From: Cardinium endosymbiont of Culicoides punctatus
GTDB lineage: Bacteria > Bacteroidota > Bacteroidia > Cytophagales > Amoebophilaceae
Assembly: GCF_004354815.1 (NCBI RefSeq)
Contig: NZ_QWJI01000056.1
Location: 1-41,669, forward strand
Reading direction: 5' to 3'
Length of the DNA: 41,669 bases
Part shown: piece by piece, positions 18,711 to 26,546 of the stretch
Layout of the letters: each line of letters opens with the position of its first letter
Numbering within the stretch: position 1 is the stretch's first letter
Program-made: the position numbers and the translations under genes
The notes under the pieces: model-generated
Databases searched by the model: none
Told to the model about the DNA's origin: nothing
What the model saw: only the letters and a program-made list of their open reading frames with translations

Positions 18711-18837
18711 ATCTTCATCTAAATTTTTGATAGCCTGAATATACTTGACCCCATATTATCTTTATTTTCATGTAAGGAAAATAAAGATAGTATAAGACAC
18801 AGCAATACCGTATCAATATTTTTGTTTTATTGAAATA
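18711..18837. repeat. Duplicated upstream region of the AAA-ATPase pair
   Basis: The stretch upstream of copy 1 repeats that upstream of copy 2 (20638-20755), with the same GATAGCCTGAATATACTTGA, AAATAAAGATAGTATAAGAC and AATACCGTATCAATATTTTT segments. The duplication therefore includes the 5' region. Copy 1 has lost a few bases around 18752-18776 relative to copy 2. Any promoter is likely to lie here in both. Confidence 0.8.
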
Positions 18838-20637
18838 TCATTGACTTCTGGTAGCTCTACTACGGACTTTCTTATTCTTTATATAATCTAGAAAATCATC
18901 TTTATCTAGTATTTCATTGCCTGATTCATCGTAGAATTTGTACTTATGATGGACAAGGTTACGCTTTGCTTTAGCACTATCAAAGTTGATACCTATCGCC
19001 ACAATACCTTTACCCTTGGTAAGGAATTTATCTTTATAAGATTTATTGTCTATTTGATCCATAGCTACATCTGCACTTGCATTGTGTTTTAACTCCAAAA
19101 TATATGTAACATATGGTAAAGAGTTTAAAACAATATCTATTTTACCTTGATTAGTAGTATTTTCATTTTGTGGATCCATGTCTGAGCATTCTAATATAGC
19201 ATGCAATACCGTATGGTAATAGGCTTCATTCTTATTCTGGTCTTGTTGGGACAAATTAAAAGGAATACCTGAGAATAAAGATTTAATAACTGTAATAAAA
19301 GTATCTATATCTACATTGGATAGCGTTTTGTTTATTTTTTCTGGAATAAGAAATTCGTCTTTTCTTAATTTACTCTGTAATGATTGCTCAATTTCTTCAG
19401 ATAAAGAATTATAGAAAGATTCTTCTACTTCATCATTAGGGAATTTTACTAGTAAGGGTTTTGTATCTGATGGAAGTTCTCCTTGATTTAATGGTGGTTC
19501 ATACTTATCAATAGTGAGATAACCTGATTGGAACATTTTACCAATCATACTTAACTCATTTTCTTTAGGACTGGTTAATTTGTACTCTGTAGTAATAATA
19601 TTTCTAAAATCTATGTTAAAATAGGAATCATCAGCTCTTTTGGTTAAAAAAGTAGGCGTTCCTGAATTATACCAATAGTTATTTAGTATACCCTCTTCTA
19701 AAAATCTTAAGGTAGACCATGGATTATAGACTGCAACGGTATTTTTAGGTGTAGCAAATTTATATCCATTGTATTTAGAACGCATATATGATACAATTGT
19801 TTCTGGATCCAATTCTTTTTCCTCTGCTAACTTTTTTATACGTTTATAATAAGGAGAACCTTCTTGTAATAAATCTTCTTTTTCCCTATAACCAGCTATA
19901 TTTGAATATCTTGGACTAAGCGTAATATCTTTTAGATTATTAGGACCAGATTTACAATCTTTAAAACAGTAAGCGCTAACACCTGTGACAAATTCTAGTT
20001 TAATAAAGTTATTAGAAGTAAGACTTTTAATAACTCCTAAAAATTCTCGTACAATTAAACGGTTTTCTTCTTTTATAGTTGGATCTGATTGATTAATAAA
20101 AGAAGCATCATATTCGTCTATCAGGACGACTACTTTAGGTTCATAACTTGAATTAGTCTTTTTAAGTTCTGTATAGTTTGAAACTAGTTTGTTGATTAAA
20201 TCTTTTAAATAAGTGTTAGGCAGAGTCTTTTTATTAGGCTTTTCCATTTCTATTTCATATGAATTAGAAATAGTATATAATTCATTTAGAATAGATTCTT
20301 TTAATATTTCTGAGTTGTTTTTATCCATCTTAGAAAAATCCACTCTAATGACCGGATATTTCTTCCAATCATAACCAGAATTATAGATATAGCAATCTTG
20401 AAATAGCTCTTTATTTCCTTTAGCTATTTCTTCTAATGTGCTAACAAATAAAGACTTACCAAATCTACGGGGACGAGAGAGAAACACAGTAGCTTCTTCT
20501 TTAAATAATGTTTCAGCATGTTTTGTTTTATCTACATAATATCCTGACTTAATTACAGCTTCAATGCTAGATTTACCAATAGGTAAAATTCCTGTGTATT
20601 CTAGTTTCTGCCTTTTAGTATTATTATCTATTTGCAT
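18838..20637 (-). CDS. AAA-ATPase-like / PD-(D/E)XK nuclease domain protein, copy 2
   Basis: 599 residues from MQIDNN at 20637, the start shared with copy 1. The open frame continues 35 codons upstream, so a start at the in-frame MAWVKY is possible. Same architecture as copy 1: RPRRFGKSL P-loop, VVVLIDEYDASF Walker B, C-terminal GKIDIVL (Asp501) and YILELKHN (Glu516, Lys518). Identity with copy 1 is patchy: residues 1-85 and a central block of about 200 residues are nearly identical. The stretch after the P-loop region (about 100-165) and the whole nuclease end differ greatly. Tandem duplication followed by gene conversion or domain exchange would explain this. Confidence 0.9.
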   Translation of the reverse strand: MQIDNNTKRQKLEYTGILPIGKSSIEAVIKSGYYVDKTKHAETLFKEEATVFLSRPRRFGKSLFVSTLEEIAKGNKELFQDCYIYNSGYDWKKYPVIRVDFSKMDKNNSEILKESILNELYTISNSYEIEMEKPNKKTLPNTYLKDLINKLVSNYTELKKTNSSYEPKVVVLIDEYDASFINQSDPTIKEENRLIVREFLGVIKSLTSNNFIKLEFVTGVSAYCFKDCKSGPNNLKDITLSPRYSNIAGYREKEDLLQEGSPYYKRIKKLAEEKELDPETIVSYMRSKYNGYKFATPKNTVAVYNPWSTLRFLEEGILNNYWYNSGTPTFLTKRADDSYFNIDFRNIITTEYKLTSPKENELSMIGKMFQSGYLTIDKYEPPLNQGELPSDTKPLLVKFPNDEVEESFYNSLSEEIEQSLQSKLRKDEFLIPEKINKTLSNVDIDTFITVIKSLFSGIPFNLSQQDQNKNEAYYHTVLHAILECSDMDPQNENTTNQGKIDIVLNSLPYVTYILELKHNASADVAMDQIDNKSYKDKFLTKGKGIVAIGINFDSAKAKRNLVHHKYKFYDESGNEILDKDDFLDYIKNKKVRSRATRSQ

Positions 20638-21166
20638 ATCTTCATCTGAATTTTTGATAGCCTGAATATACTTGACCCATGCCATGCTTATTTGTTTTAC
20701 ATGAAAATAAAGATAGTATAAGACACAGTAATACCGTATCAATATTTTTGTTTTTTTTAAAACATTTTTTAAAACATTTGTTTTTTTACTGCTCGATATG
20801 TCTTAATGAGTTATGTAGGCAGCAATAGAGAAGACTACATCAATGATACTTGTAACAGAGGATCATTATCTTTCATGAAGACAGATCAGGTTATATTTTT
20901 TTAATTACGATATAAAAATACGAAATGATTATGGGATTGTAGTATTAAAATTAATTAGTGATTTTTTTAGTTTTTTTGTAACTCCCCAGGTATATCGATT
21001 GTTTCTGGTGGTGATATAGTATACTGGGGAATTTTATTACATAGTTGCACAATCACCCTTTCTGTTAGGTACATATTTTGCATGTACATATACCCAAGCT
21101 TCTATTAATATTTTGTGCTGGCATAATCCATATACAGCTTTTAGTTAAAAATGAGAAAGTCCTGTA
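20638..21166. other. Gap with foldback, IS-end motifs and a possible coding relic
   Basis: After the AAA copy-2 upstream region there is no intact gene. A foldback at 20980-21033 pairs AACTCCCCAGGTATA with TATACTGGGGAATT; its left arm is the same motif as the ~180-bp MITE end. On the minus strand about 42 codons (21093 down to the stop at 20967) stay open and end PETIDIPGELQKN, possibly the tail of a lost gene. At 21153-21164 GAGAAAGTCCTG is a variant of the 13-bp end of the 145-bp element. Confidence 0.45.
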
Positions 21167-21550
21167 TTAATTAATGGCTTTTCGACAATATGGACATGTA
21201 GTATCTGGCTTACGAACATTAATCCAACTAAATAAACAATCTAAATGAAATAGATGACCACATTTTAATTTGATTGCATGTATATCTTTATCAGAACCAG
21301 TTTCAGATTCGGAAGAATTATTTAATTTATCTAAACAAATAGTACATGTTTCTGACATTTCCTCTTTCTCAACATCATAAACAGTTTTTTTTTCTCTTTG
21401 GTTAAATAAAGTTTTAAATAATTTTATTTTACCTGTTTTAAGTGAATATTCTAGTTTTGAACCTTTATCAATATTTATTAAGATTTCAACTATTTTGTTA
21501 TAACCACTCTTTAATGCAATCAGGACTTTCGCACTTTTAGTTAAAAACAC
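21167..21550 (-). pseudogene. RING-H2 zinc-finger protein, 5'-truncated
   Basis: 127 codons remain. Residues 69-122 carry a full RING-H2 ligand set: C69-x2-C72, C97-x-H99-x2-H102-x2-C105, C119-x2-C122, with the usual hydrophobic LFHLDCLFSWI core and CPYC end. The preceding ~50 residues (ALKSGYNKIVEILIN...) resemble ankyrin-repeat helices. RING-H2 domains are eukaryotic E3 ubiquitin-ligase modules, so this looks like a host-directed effector or its remnant. The N-terminal codons, including the apparent GTG start at 21550, lie inside the inverted end of a short mobile element (21521-21665), so the original 5' part appears to have been lost. Expression would need a new start. Confidence 0.75.
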
Positions 21551-21665
21551 TGTTTATAGACTAGTCTATAAAATAGAGAAATGTTAATATTATTGATTAT
21601 CAATACTATAAAACATGTCCATGTCTAAAAATGCAAACACAATTATCTGTTTTGCGAAAGTCCTG
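21521..21665. mobile_element. 145-bp non-coding element with perfect 13-bp inverted ends
   Basis: CAGGACTTTCGCA at 21521-21533 and its exact complement TGCGAAAGTCCTG at 21653-21665 bound 119 AT-rich bases with no open frame. This is the layout of a MITE or of the two fused ends of a deleted IS. A target duplication is not evident. Both neighbouring genes, RING on the left and the two-repeat family fragment on the right, are broken exactly at its ends. Related ends occur at 1934, 21153, 25127, 38227 and 39543. Confidence 0.75.
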
Positions 21666-22077
21666 TATAGAAGAAGTGATGACATTTTTAAGCGAACCTG
21701 ATCATACTACTAAGGAATATCTTATTGTACAACATATGATGGAACTCCTTTCTGCTCAAAACTATGCCCTATTTTTAGAAGCATGTGCACAAGCCTATAT
21801 AGAAAAGAAGATGAGCACACGTATGCTTATCGAAATAACACGTCCCATTCGATGGAATATACGGTCAAGACACATCAGTTGGAGACCCGGTTATTTTCTA
21901 GTCAATTACAAAAAATCTGAAGTACAAGCTATCCTGCATAGAATAAGGCAAAATACACATCTCCCCATTTATTTTAAAAAATGTATAGCAGACGTGGCTT
22001 CTGGTAAAGCATATAAGCAACTGGCAGGCGAATTTTGGTATACTTCAAAATATAGACCTACTTTTTTTATAGAATGA
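21631..22077 (+). pseudogene. C-terminal fragment of the secreted two-repeat family
   Basis: 148 codons, of which the first ~11 come from the mobile-element end. From about residue 13 it aligns with the last third of the protein at 25283-26494: MMELLSAQNYALFLEACAQAY corresponds to AMTHLKAENYARLVEAFCTAY. Later, LPIYFKKCIADVASGKAYK corresponds to LPVRFKLSIADVKSGKEKM. It therefore holds only the end of repeat 2 plus the C-terminal tail. The signal peptide and repeat 1 are missing, so it is a truncated paralogue rather than a small gene. Confidence 0.8.
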
Positions 22078-22124
22078 TGGAAAATGTATCTTAATTCATT
22101 ACGTTGCAAAAAAGTGTATTTTTT

Positions 22125-23360
22125 ATGTTAGTGATCCGTAAATGTATTCGTTTTATATTTTTTATTACTTGTTTCTGGAAAGTAGGAAGTTGTACCAGAC
22201 ATACAATAGAATATGAGATAACCGATATAATTTTTAGTATTTCGAATAAAATATTCCACTACCGCATAGAAGACCAACAGCTCTTAAAACATGGAAGTGG
22301 TTGTGTATGGAAAAAAAATGTTTCTTTCAATGAAAAAATAACATCTATAGCATTAAAGGCAGGTCCATTTACAGATCCAAAGGTGTTATTCGCTTCTAAA
22401 GATTTTTCCGTTATGTATCGTTATCCCAGATCTTATCTGTCTCATACATATGCTTTTTTAGCAAATCATACAAACTTACTGGAACATAAGGCAATTGTAT
22501 TATATGCGATGGAACAATTACCTTTTTCTGACTATTTAGCATTAGCTTCCCATTGCGTACATTTGTATAATGAAGCACAAATTCCTGATCATCTATTGAT
22601 CACTGCTTTGGGTTATACTTTAGGTGGAGATCACCCGATTGTACAAAACCATAAGGCCCCAGCTGTACAAAAGCTCTTAGCACAAATTTTACATCCAACT
22701 CCTAAACTTATACAGCATGTAAGCCTTATTCTAAATGGTTTTTTATTAAAAGATTGGAATAAAAAACAGATTTTCAGCCATTTTAAATGGGAAAAACGAC
22801 CACTGCCTTTTCATGATACCGTAAAGCAAATTGTACAAGACTCCTTTATTGGATGGTCAGCTAGTACAGAAGGTTTATTACGTAGTGATGCATTTATGAT
22901 GCTTTACGAACACCCTGACTATTATATAAAAACGGTAGACTTTGTACATCTATGGCTAGAACAACCCAATATTTTTTTAGAAGTAGATGAAACAACAAAA
23001 TATCATCCCCTTTGGATCTATCATGATGTGATGATCAATACCATGCGCAAACTAGACGAACATCAATTCTTAGATCTGGTGATGGCTTTATATCAAGCAC
23101 ACCATGCTAAGTACAGATATTTAGCTTTACTATTATCCTGTTGGAGTGAATACAATATAGTGTATAATCAATACGATACATTAAGTCTAAAACCATTTCC
23201 CATATCTACCAATTTAAACCAATATCTCCATCTTCCTCATACCATGCAAAGAGATTTTTCCTACTATATCAAAGAATGTTTACCAGAAATAATCTATCAA
23301 CAAAAGCTATATGGCATTGCTACATACAACCAAGAAAAGCCTTTTTATTGTTTTGATTAG
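22125..23360 (+). CDS. Secreted or lipid-anchored two-repeat protein, unknown family, member B
   Basis: 411 residues from the ATG at 22125 (the frame extends to a TTG at 22104). The N-terminus is hydrophobic and ends VGSC near residue 23, so it is a signal peptide or weak lipobox. The rest contains two related ~90-residue units: the first (about 87-173) starts LFASKDFSVMYRYP and contains AIVLYAMEQL and GDHPI; the second (about 249-343) starts LLRSDAFMMLYEHPDYY and contains VMINTMRKL. Between them, KWEKRPLPFHDTVKQIV is shared with the other members. Predominantly helical, with no catalytic motif visible. No database family is recognised. Paralogues lie at 21631, 25283 and 26547. Confidence 0.75.
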   Translation: MLVIRKCIRFIFFITCFWKVGSCTRHTIEYEITDIIFSISNKIFHYRIEDQQLLKHGSGCVWKKNVSFNEKITSIALKAGPFTDPKVLFASKDFSVMYRYPRSYLSHTYAFLANHTNLLEHKAIVLYAMEQLPFSDYLALASHCVHLYNEAQIPDHLLITALGYTLGGDHPIVQNHKAPAVQKLLAQILHPTPKLIQHVSLILNGFLLKDWNKKQIFSHFKWEKRPLPFHDTVKQIVQDSFIGWSASTEGLLRSDAFMMLYEHPDYYIKTVDFVHLWLEQPNIFLEVDETTKYHPLWIYHDVMINTMRKLDEHQFLDLVMALYQAHHAKYRYLALLLSCWSEYNIVYNQYDTLSLKPFPISTNLNQYLHLPHTMQRDFSYYIKECLPEIIYQQKLYGIATYNQEKPFYCFD

Positions 23361-23367
23361 GTGTTTC

Positions 23368-23552
23368 GTAACTCCCCAGGTGCCTTTTTTGAATTAAAAA
23401 AATTGATTGTTAAATAGAAATATTTTTATCAATTTTAACATATCAGAAAATATGCTACCAAAATTTTTACCACGAATTTTATATTTCATTACAAATCAAC
23501 TATAAAAACAACAGCTGTTGTGTGCATAACACAGGGTACCTGGGTAGTTATG
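23368..23552. mobile_element. ~185-bp MITE, copy a
   Basis: Begins GTAACTCCCCAGGTGCC and ends with the imperfect complement GGTACCTGGGTAGTTATG. The interior is non-coding and AT-rich and is highly similar to 27771-27947; the right half also matches 8655-8750. It starts 7 bases after the stop of family member B, as copy b lies just after the frameshifted member, so the pair may have duplicated together with the genes. Confidence 0.85.
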
Positions 23553-23569
23553 TAACTATAATTATCAAA

Positions 23570-23791
23570 CCCACATTCCGCACCTTTTTTTGAAATGATT
23601 ATAAATATAATAAAAAATATGGATAAATATATTTTTTAAATAGCATAATTGATTATCAGATGGAAATATTTTTATAAAAATTAATACATAAGCTGGCGTA
23701 CTGCTAAAGTTTTTAATAGAAATACCATAATTTATTATTAATCAATTATAAAAATAATTAAAAAATCATATTTTTTGGTGCGGAATGTGGG
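23570..23791. mobile_element. 222-bp MITE with IS1634-like ends and target duplication
   Basis: Perfect 15-bp inverted ends: CCCACATTCCGCACC (23570-23584) and GGTGCGGAATGTGGG (23777-23791). They are flanked by a 6-bp direct repeat ATCAAA at 23564-23569 and 23792-23797, the mark of transposition. No open frame lies inside. The ends differ by one base over 14 from the left end of the IS1634-like element at 39819-39832, so that transposase probably moves it. The core resembles that of the ~180-bp MITE. Confidence 0.9.
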
Positions 23792-23919
23792 ATCAAAGAT
23801 TCCATTCAAGTATTAATTATCAAAACCCGATGAATGTATATCTTAATTATTTAAAAAATGCGGCCTAATAGACCGAAAAAAATCGGAAGCAAAATTAACA
23901 AAAATTTTGTCTTAAAAAA

Positions 23920-24822
23920 TCAGTCCAGTATACTTAAGTTATTTTCTTCCATAATAGAAATAATTTCTTTTCTTGAAAAGGTGGTAACAATGGATATGGT
24001 GTCTATATTGATGCCCAATCCTAACATCTTTAAGGCGGTTGTATAACGTTCTTCTTTTTTACCTTTCTCTAATCCAATCTTTTCGCCTTTCTCTTCGGCT
24101 GTTTTAACAGCCAAGGCTTCTGTGCGAATCCATTTTAAATGATCTTCATAAACTTCTTTTTCTTCTGAATTAAAGTTCATAACGTCTAAGACGTCTAACG
24201 CTTTTTTTATACTGCTGTCATTTAACGCAGAGGGTAAATGCTCTTTGTTTAATAAATCATGACGGGATAAAAAGGTAACCCATCTGTCTAATCCACTACT
24301 TACTTTAGAGACGATGTCGGATAGTTTTGAATCTTTGTCACTAATAAATTTCTTTAACTCTATGGTGTGTAATTCTAGGTCTTTGAAGTAATGTATATTA
24401 TTATCTGTTTCCTTAATATGAAATATATTATGGTACTTATCTGATTTAGGAATACTGGTAAAGTTAAGTATATGGATACCGATGGCTTTGGATAAAATAT
24501 CATAGCTTCTAGAAATTTCTAATTGCTCCGTATACAATTTAGCCCAGTAATACAATGCGCGCTTATCGTAGTCTTTGGCATCGGTAATCTGTATTTCAAT
24601 ATTAAACCGCTTTCCTGTACAGCTCTCTGCTTTAATATCTAAGATAGATAACTTATCCTGTCTAAAGTTCCGATGATTATAAGGATTCAATAAGGTAATG
24701 TCTGCTACTTGATCTTCTTCATTAACAATAGAATTAATAAGTGATATCAATAAGTCTTTATTCTCTTCAACGCCGAATAGTTTTTTAAAGACAATGTCTA
24801 CTCTGGGGGTTAGCTTTTCCAT
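23920..24822 (-). CDS. Rpn-family recombination-promoting nuclease / putative transposase (PD-(D/E)XK)
   Basis: 300 residues from MEKLTPRVDIVFKKLFG at 24822; the frame continues 10 codons upstream. The start FKKLFG...ENKDLLISLINSI, the catalytic-type LDIKAES...FNIEIQI (Asp then Glu-x-Gln) and a Gly/Glu/Lys-rich helix (EEKGEKIGLEKGKKEE) before the C-terminus match the Rpn / PDDEXK-transposase family. Related E. coli Rpn proteins cut DNA and raise recombination; some act with short C-terminal variants in anti-phage roles. It looks full-length. It is flanked by IS1634-like ends at 23777-23791 and 24889-24903, in outward orientation relative to the gene. Confidence 0.88.
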   Translation of the reverse strand: MEKLTPRVDIVFKKLFGVEENKDLLISLINSIVNEEDQVADITLLNPYNHRNFRQDKLSILDIKAESCTGKRFNIEIQITDAKDYDKRALYYWAKLYTEQLEISRSYDILSKAIGIHILNFTSIPKSDKYHNIFHIKETDNNIHYFKDLELHTIELKKFISDKDSKLSDIVSKVSSGLDRWVTFLSRHDLLNKEHLPSALNDSSIKKALDVLDVMNFNSEEKEVYEDHLKWIRTEALAVKTAEEKGEKIGLEKGKKEERYTTALKMLGLGINIDTISIVTTFSRKEIISIMEENNLSILD

Positions 24823-24852
24823 AGGTAAGTATTTGTATAGTATGTATAGCAT

Positions 24853-25282
24853 TTTCCTGCTATATATATTTAAGTTATTTTCTTTTATCCCACATTCCGC
24901 ACCAAATTTTTAGATTTTCATTAATTAAATCAAAATCAACCGGCAGTATTAAACTTATTTAATATTACTTCAAAAACAACACTTTATAGAAAATTTTGCT
25001 TAATGAAATACTCATTTCATGCAGAATGATTAAGTGTGTTTCAATATTATACTAAATAAAAAGTTACCATACAATAGAAAAGGAAACAATTATTACTAAT
25101 TCGTCAATTTCAAAACCTATATTCTGCAGGACTTTCGCAAAGTAGTGAATAATTGATATTTTTGTAGTTATAGTTACTAACTGCAAATTATTGTACTCAA
25201 CGATGAAAGTTACTACACAAAGCTATGGTCAATTTTTAATTAATAGTACTGAGGACTTACGCAACAGGTCTAATATTAGCGC
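24853..25282. other. Gap made of IS-end fragments
   Basis: No gene is seen. At 24889-24903 CCCACATTCCGCACC is an exact copy of the 222-bp MITE end, followed by a short AT-rich stretch resembling the inner part of that MITE read from its right end; no partner end is close by. At 25127-25212 lies an inverted ~85-bp copy of the repeat at 1853-1946, beginning CAGGACTTTCGCAAAG. GAGGACTTACGCAACAGG at about 25252 may be the end of yet another element, 15 bases before the next gene. Confidence 0.6.
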
Positions 25283-26494
25283 ATGAACTATCGTTTGCTT
25301 TTTGTATGGATTGTTAGCTCTTTTTTAGTAGGTTTGGGAGGTTTAGATATAAGTCTTCCAACCTTTCCGTGGTCTGCTCATGCGATCAGTCGAAATGGAT
25401 GCAAAAAATATGATCGTGCTACCTTTGCGGAAAAAATAATTGCTATTGACTGCAAGATAAAAGATGGTACATCCCCTCATAGCCTATTCCAATCTAAAGA
25501 TTTTATAGGTATTTACCAGCATCCTCAATACTACTATTCCCATATATGGTCTGTCTTGCATAGTCGTTGGTTTAGTCAAAGGCAAAAAATAATTGTAGCT
25601 TACGCTATGTCACAATTGCCTCTTACAGATTATATCTCCTTTTTAGAAAAAAGCTACGAACTTTACCGGACCGGTTATCTAGAAGTAGATGTGCTGTCTA
25701 CTATGTTGGGGAACAAGCCTATCACCCATACACATCCCATTATTACCCATATTCAAGACGCTAAAGTGACTAATATACTATTGTATATCCAAATGGATAA
25801 GAAAATAGGGCACGTGGTAGAGTATCTAAAACAGATGTGTATAAATAATTATCACTCTGATTTAGAAACAGAAAAAGAGTTTTTACGACCACCTATTTCT
25901 CTCAAAGCAATGATTGAAGATATTATTGCTAAAGAAAAACAGAAACAAAAACAAACAGATCCCATTATCTATAAGGATGTCCTATTGTCTTACAGTAATT
26001 TTATTGAGATTTATACCCATCCAGATTGCTATTTTGCAGAAGCTTTAGCTTATATCAAACAAGGCAGATACACTCGGGTCCATTATCGCATTTTGCGTGA
26101 TGCCATGACTCATCTAAAAGCAGAAAACTATGCTAGACTGGTAGAAGCTTTTTGTACAGCCTACCTAAAAGGAGACATATCAGTGAACATACTTATTTCG
26201 TGTAACACCGGGTGTAGAAGCTACTTTATATACCATTACAAGCATCCAATGCTACAACGCATTTTGAATGATATAACTACCAATCAGCAACTTCCTGTAA
26301 GGTTTAAGTTATCTATAGCAGATGTAAAATCTGGAAAAGAAAAAATGATACATTCATACCATAAGGAGATGAACAAATCTTTTTGCTTTCATGAAGATAT
26401 AGCAGCCAGATGGTATGCTGATGCTATGGTTATCCTATATATATTTATCTTTGTCTGTTATAGATGGATCAAATATTTACTGCAAAAGTACTGA
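25283..26494 (+). CDS. Secreted two-repeat protein, unknown family, member C
   Basis: 403 residues. It starts with a signal-peptide-like hydrophobic stretch (4-25), but with no lipobox Cys. Repeat 1 (about 68-155) contains SLFQSKDFIGIYQHPQYYY, IIVAYAMSQL and THPII. A linker reads RPPISLKAMIEDIIAKEK. Repeat 2 (about 237-330) contains YSNFIEIYTHPDCYF, ILRDAMTHL and LVEAFCTAYL. Unlike member B it ends with a second hydrophobic segment (about 382-396) followed by basic residues, so it may be anchored in a membrane at its C-terminus. The fragment at 21631 is closest to this subtype. No known family or catalytic motif is recognised. Confidence 0.75.
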   Translation: MNYRLLFVWIVSSFLVGLGGLDISLPTFPWSAHAISRNGCKKYDRATFAEKIIAIDCKIKDGTSPHSLFQSKDFIGIYQHPQYYYSHIWSVLHSRWFSQRQKIIVAYAMSQLPLTDYISFLEKSYELYRTGYLEVDVLSTMLGNKPITHTHPIITHIQDAKVTNILLYIQMDKKIGHVVEYLKQMCINNYHSDLETEKEFLRPPISLKAMIEDIIAKEKQKQKQTDPIIYKDVLLSYSNFIEIYTHPDCYFAEALAYIKQGRYTRVHYRILRDAMTHLKAENYARLVEAFCTAYLKGDISVNILISCNTGCRSYFIYHYKHPMLQRILNDITTNQQLPVRFKLSIADVKSGKEKMIHSYHKEMNKSFCFHEDIAARWYADAMVILYIFIFVCYRWIKYLLQKY

Positions 26495-26546
26495 AAATAA
26501 ACCATTCGTCCATTATAAGGATACATATGTAAATAGTTGCAAACTA

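Noticed and set aside
23361-23920. Direct and inverted repeats taken as a CRISPR array
   Set aside because: The repeats are inverted element ends, not regularly spaced direct repeats with unique spacers; no cas genes are present.
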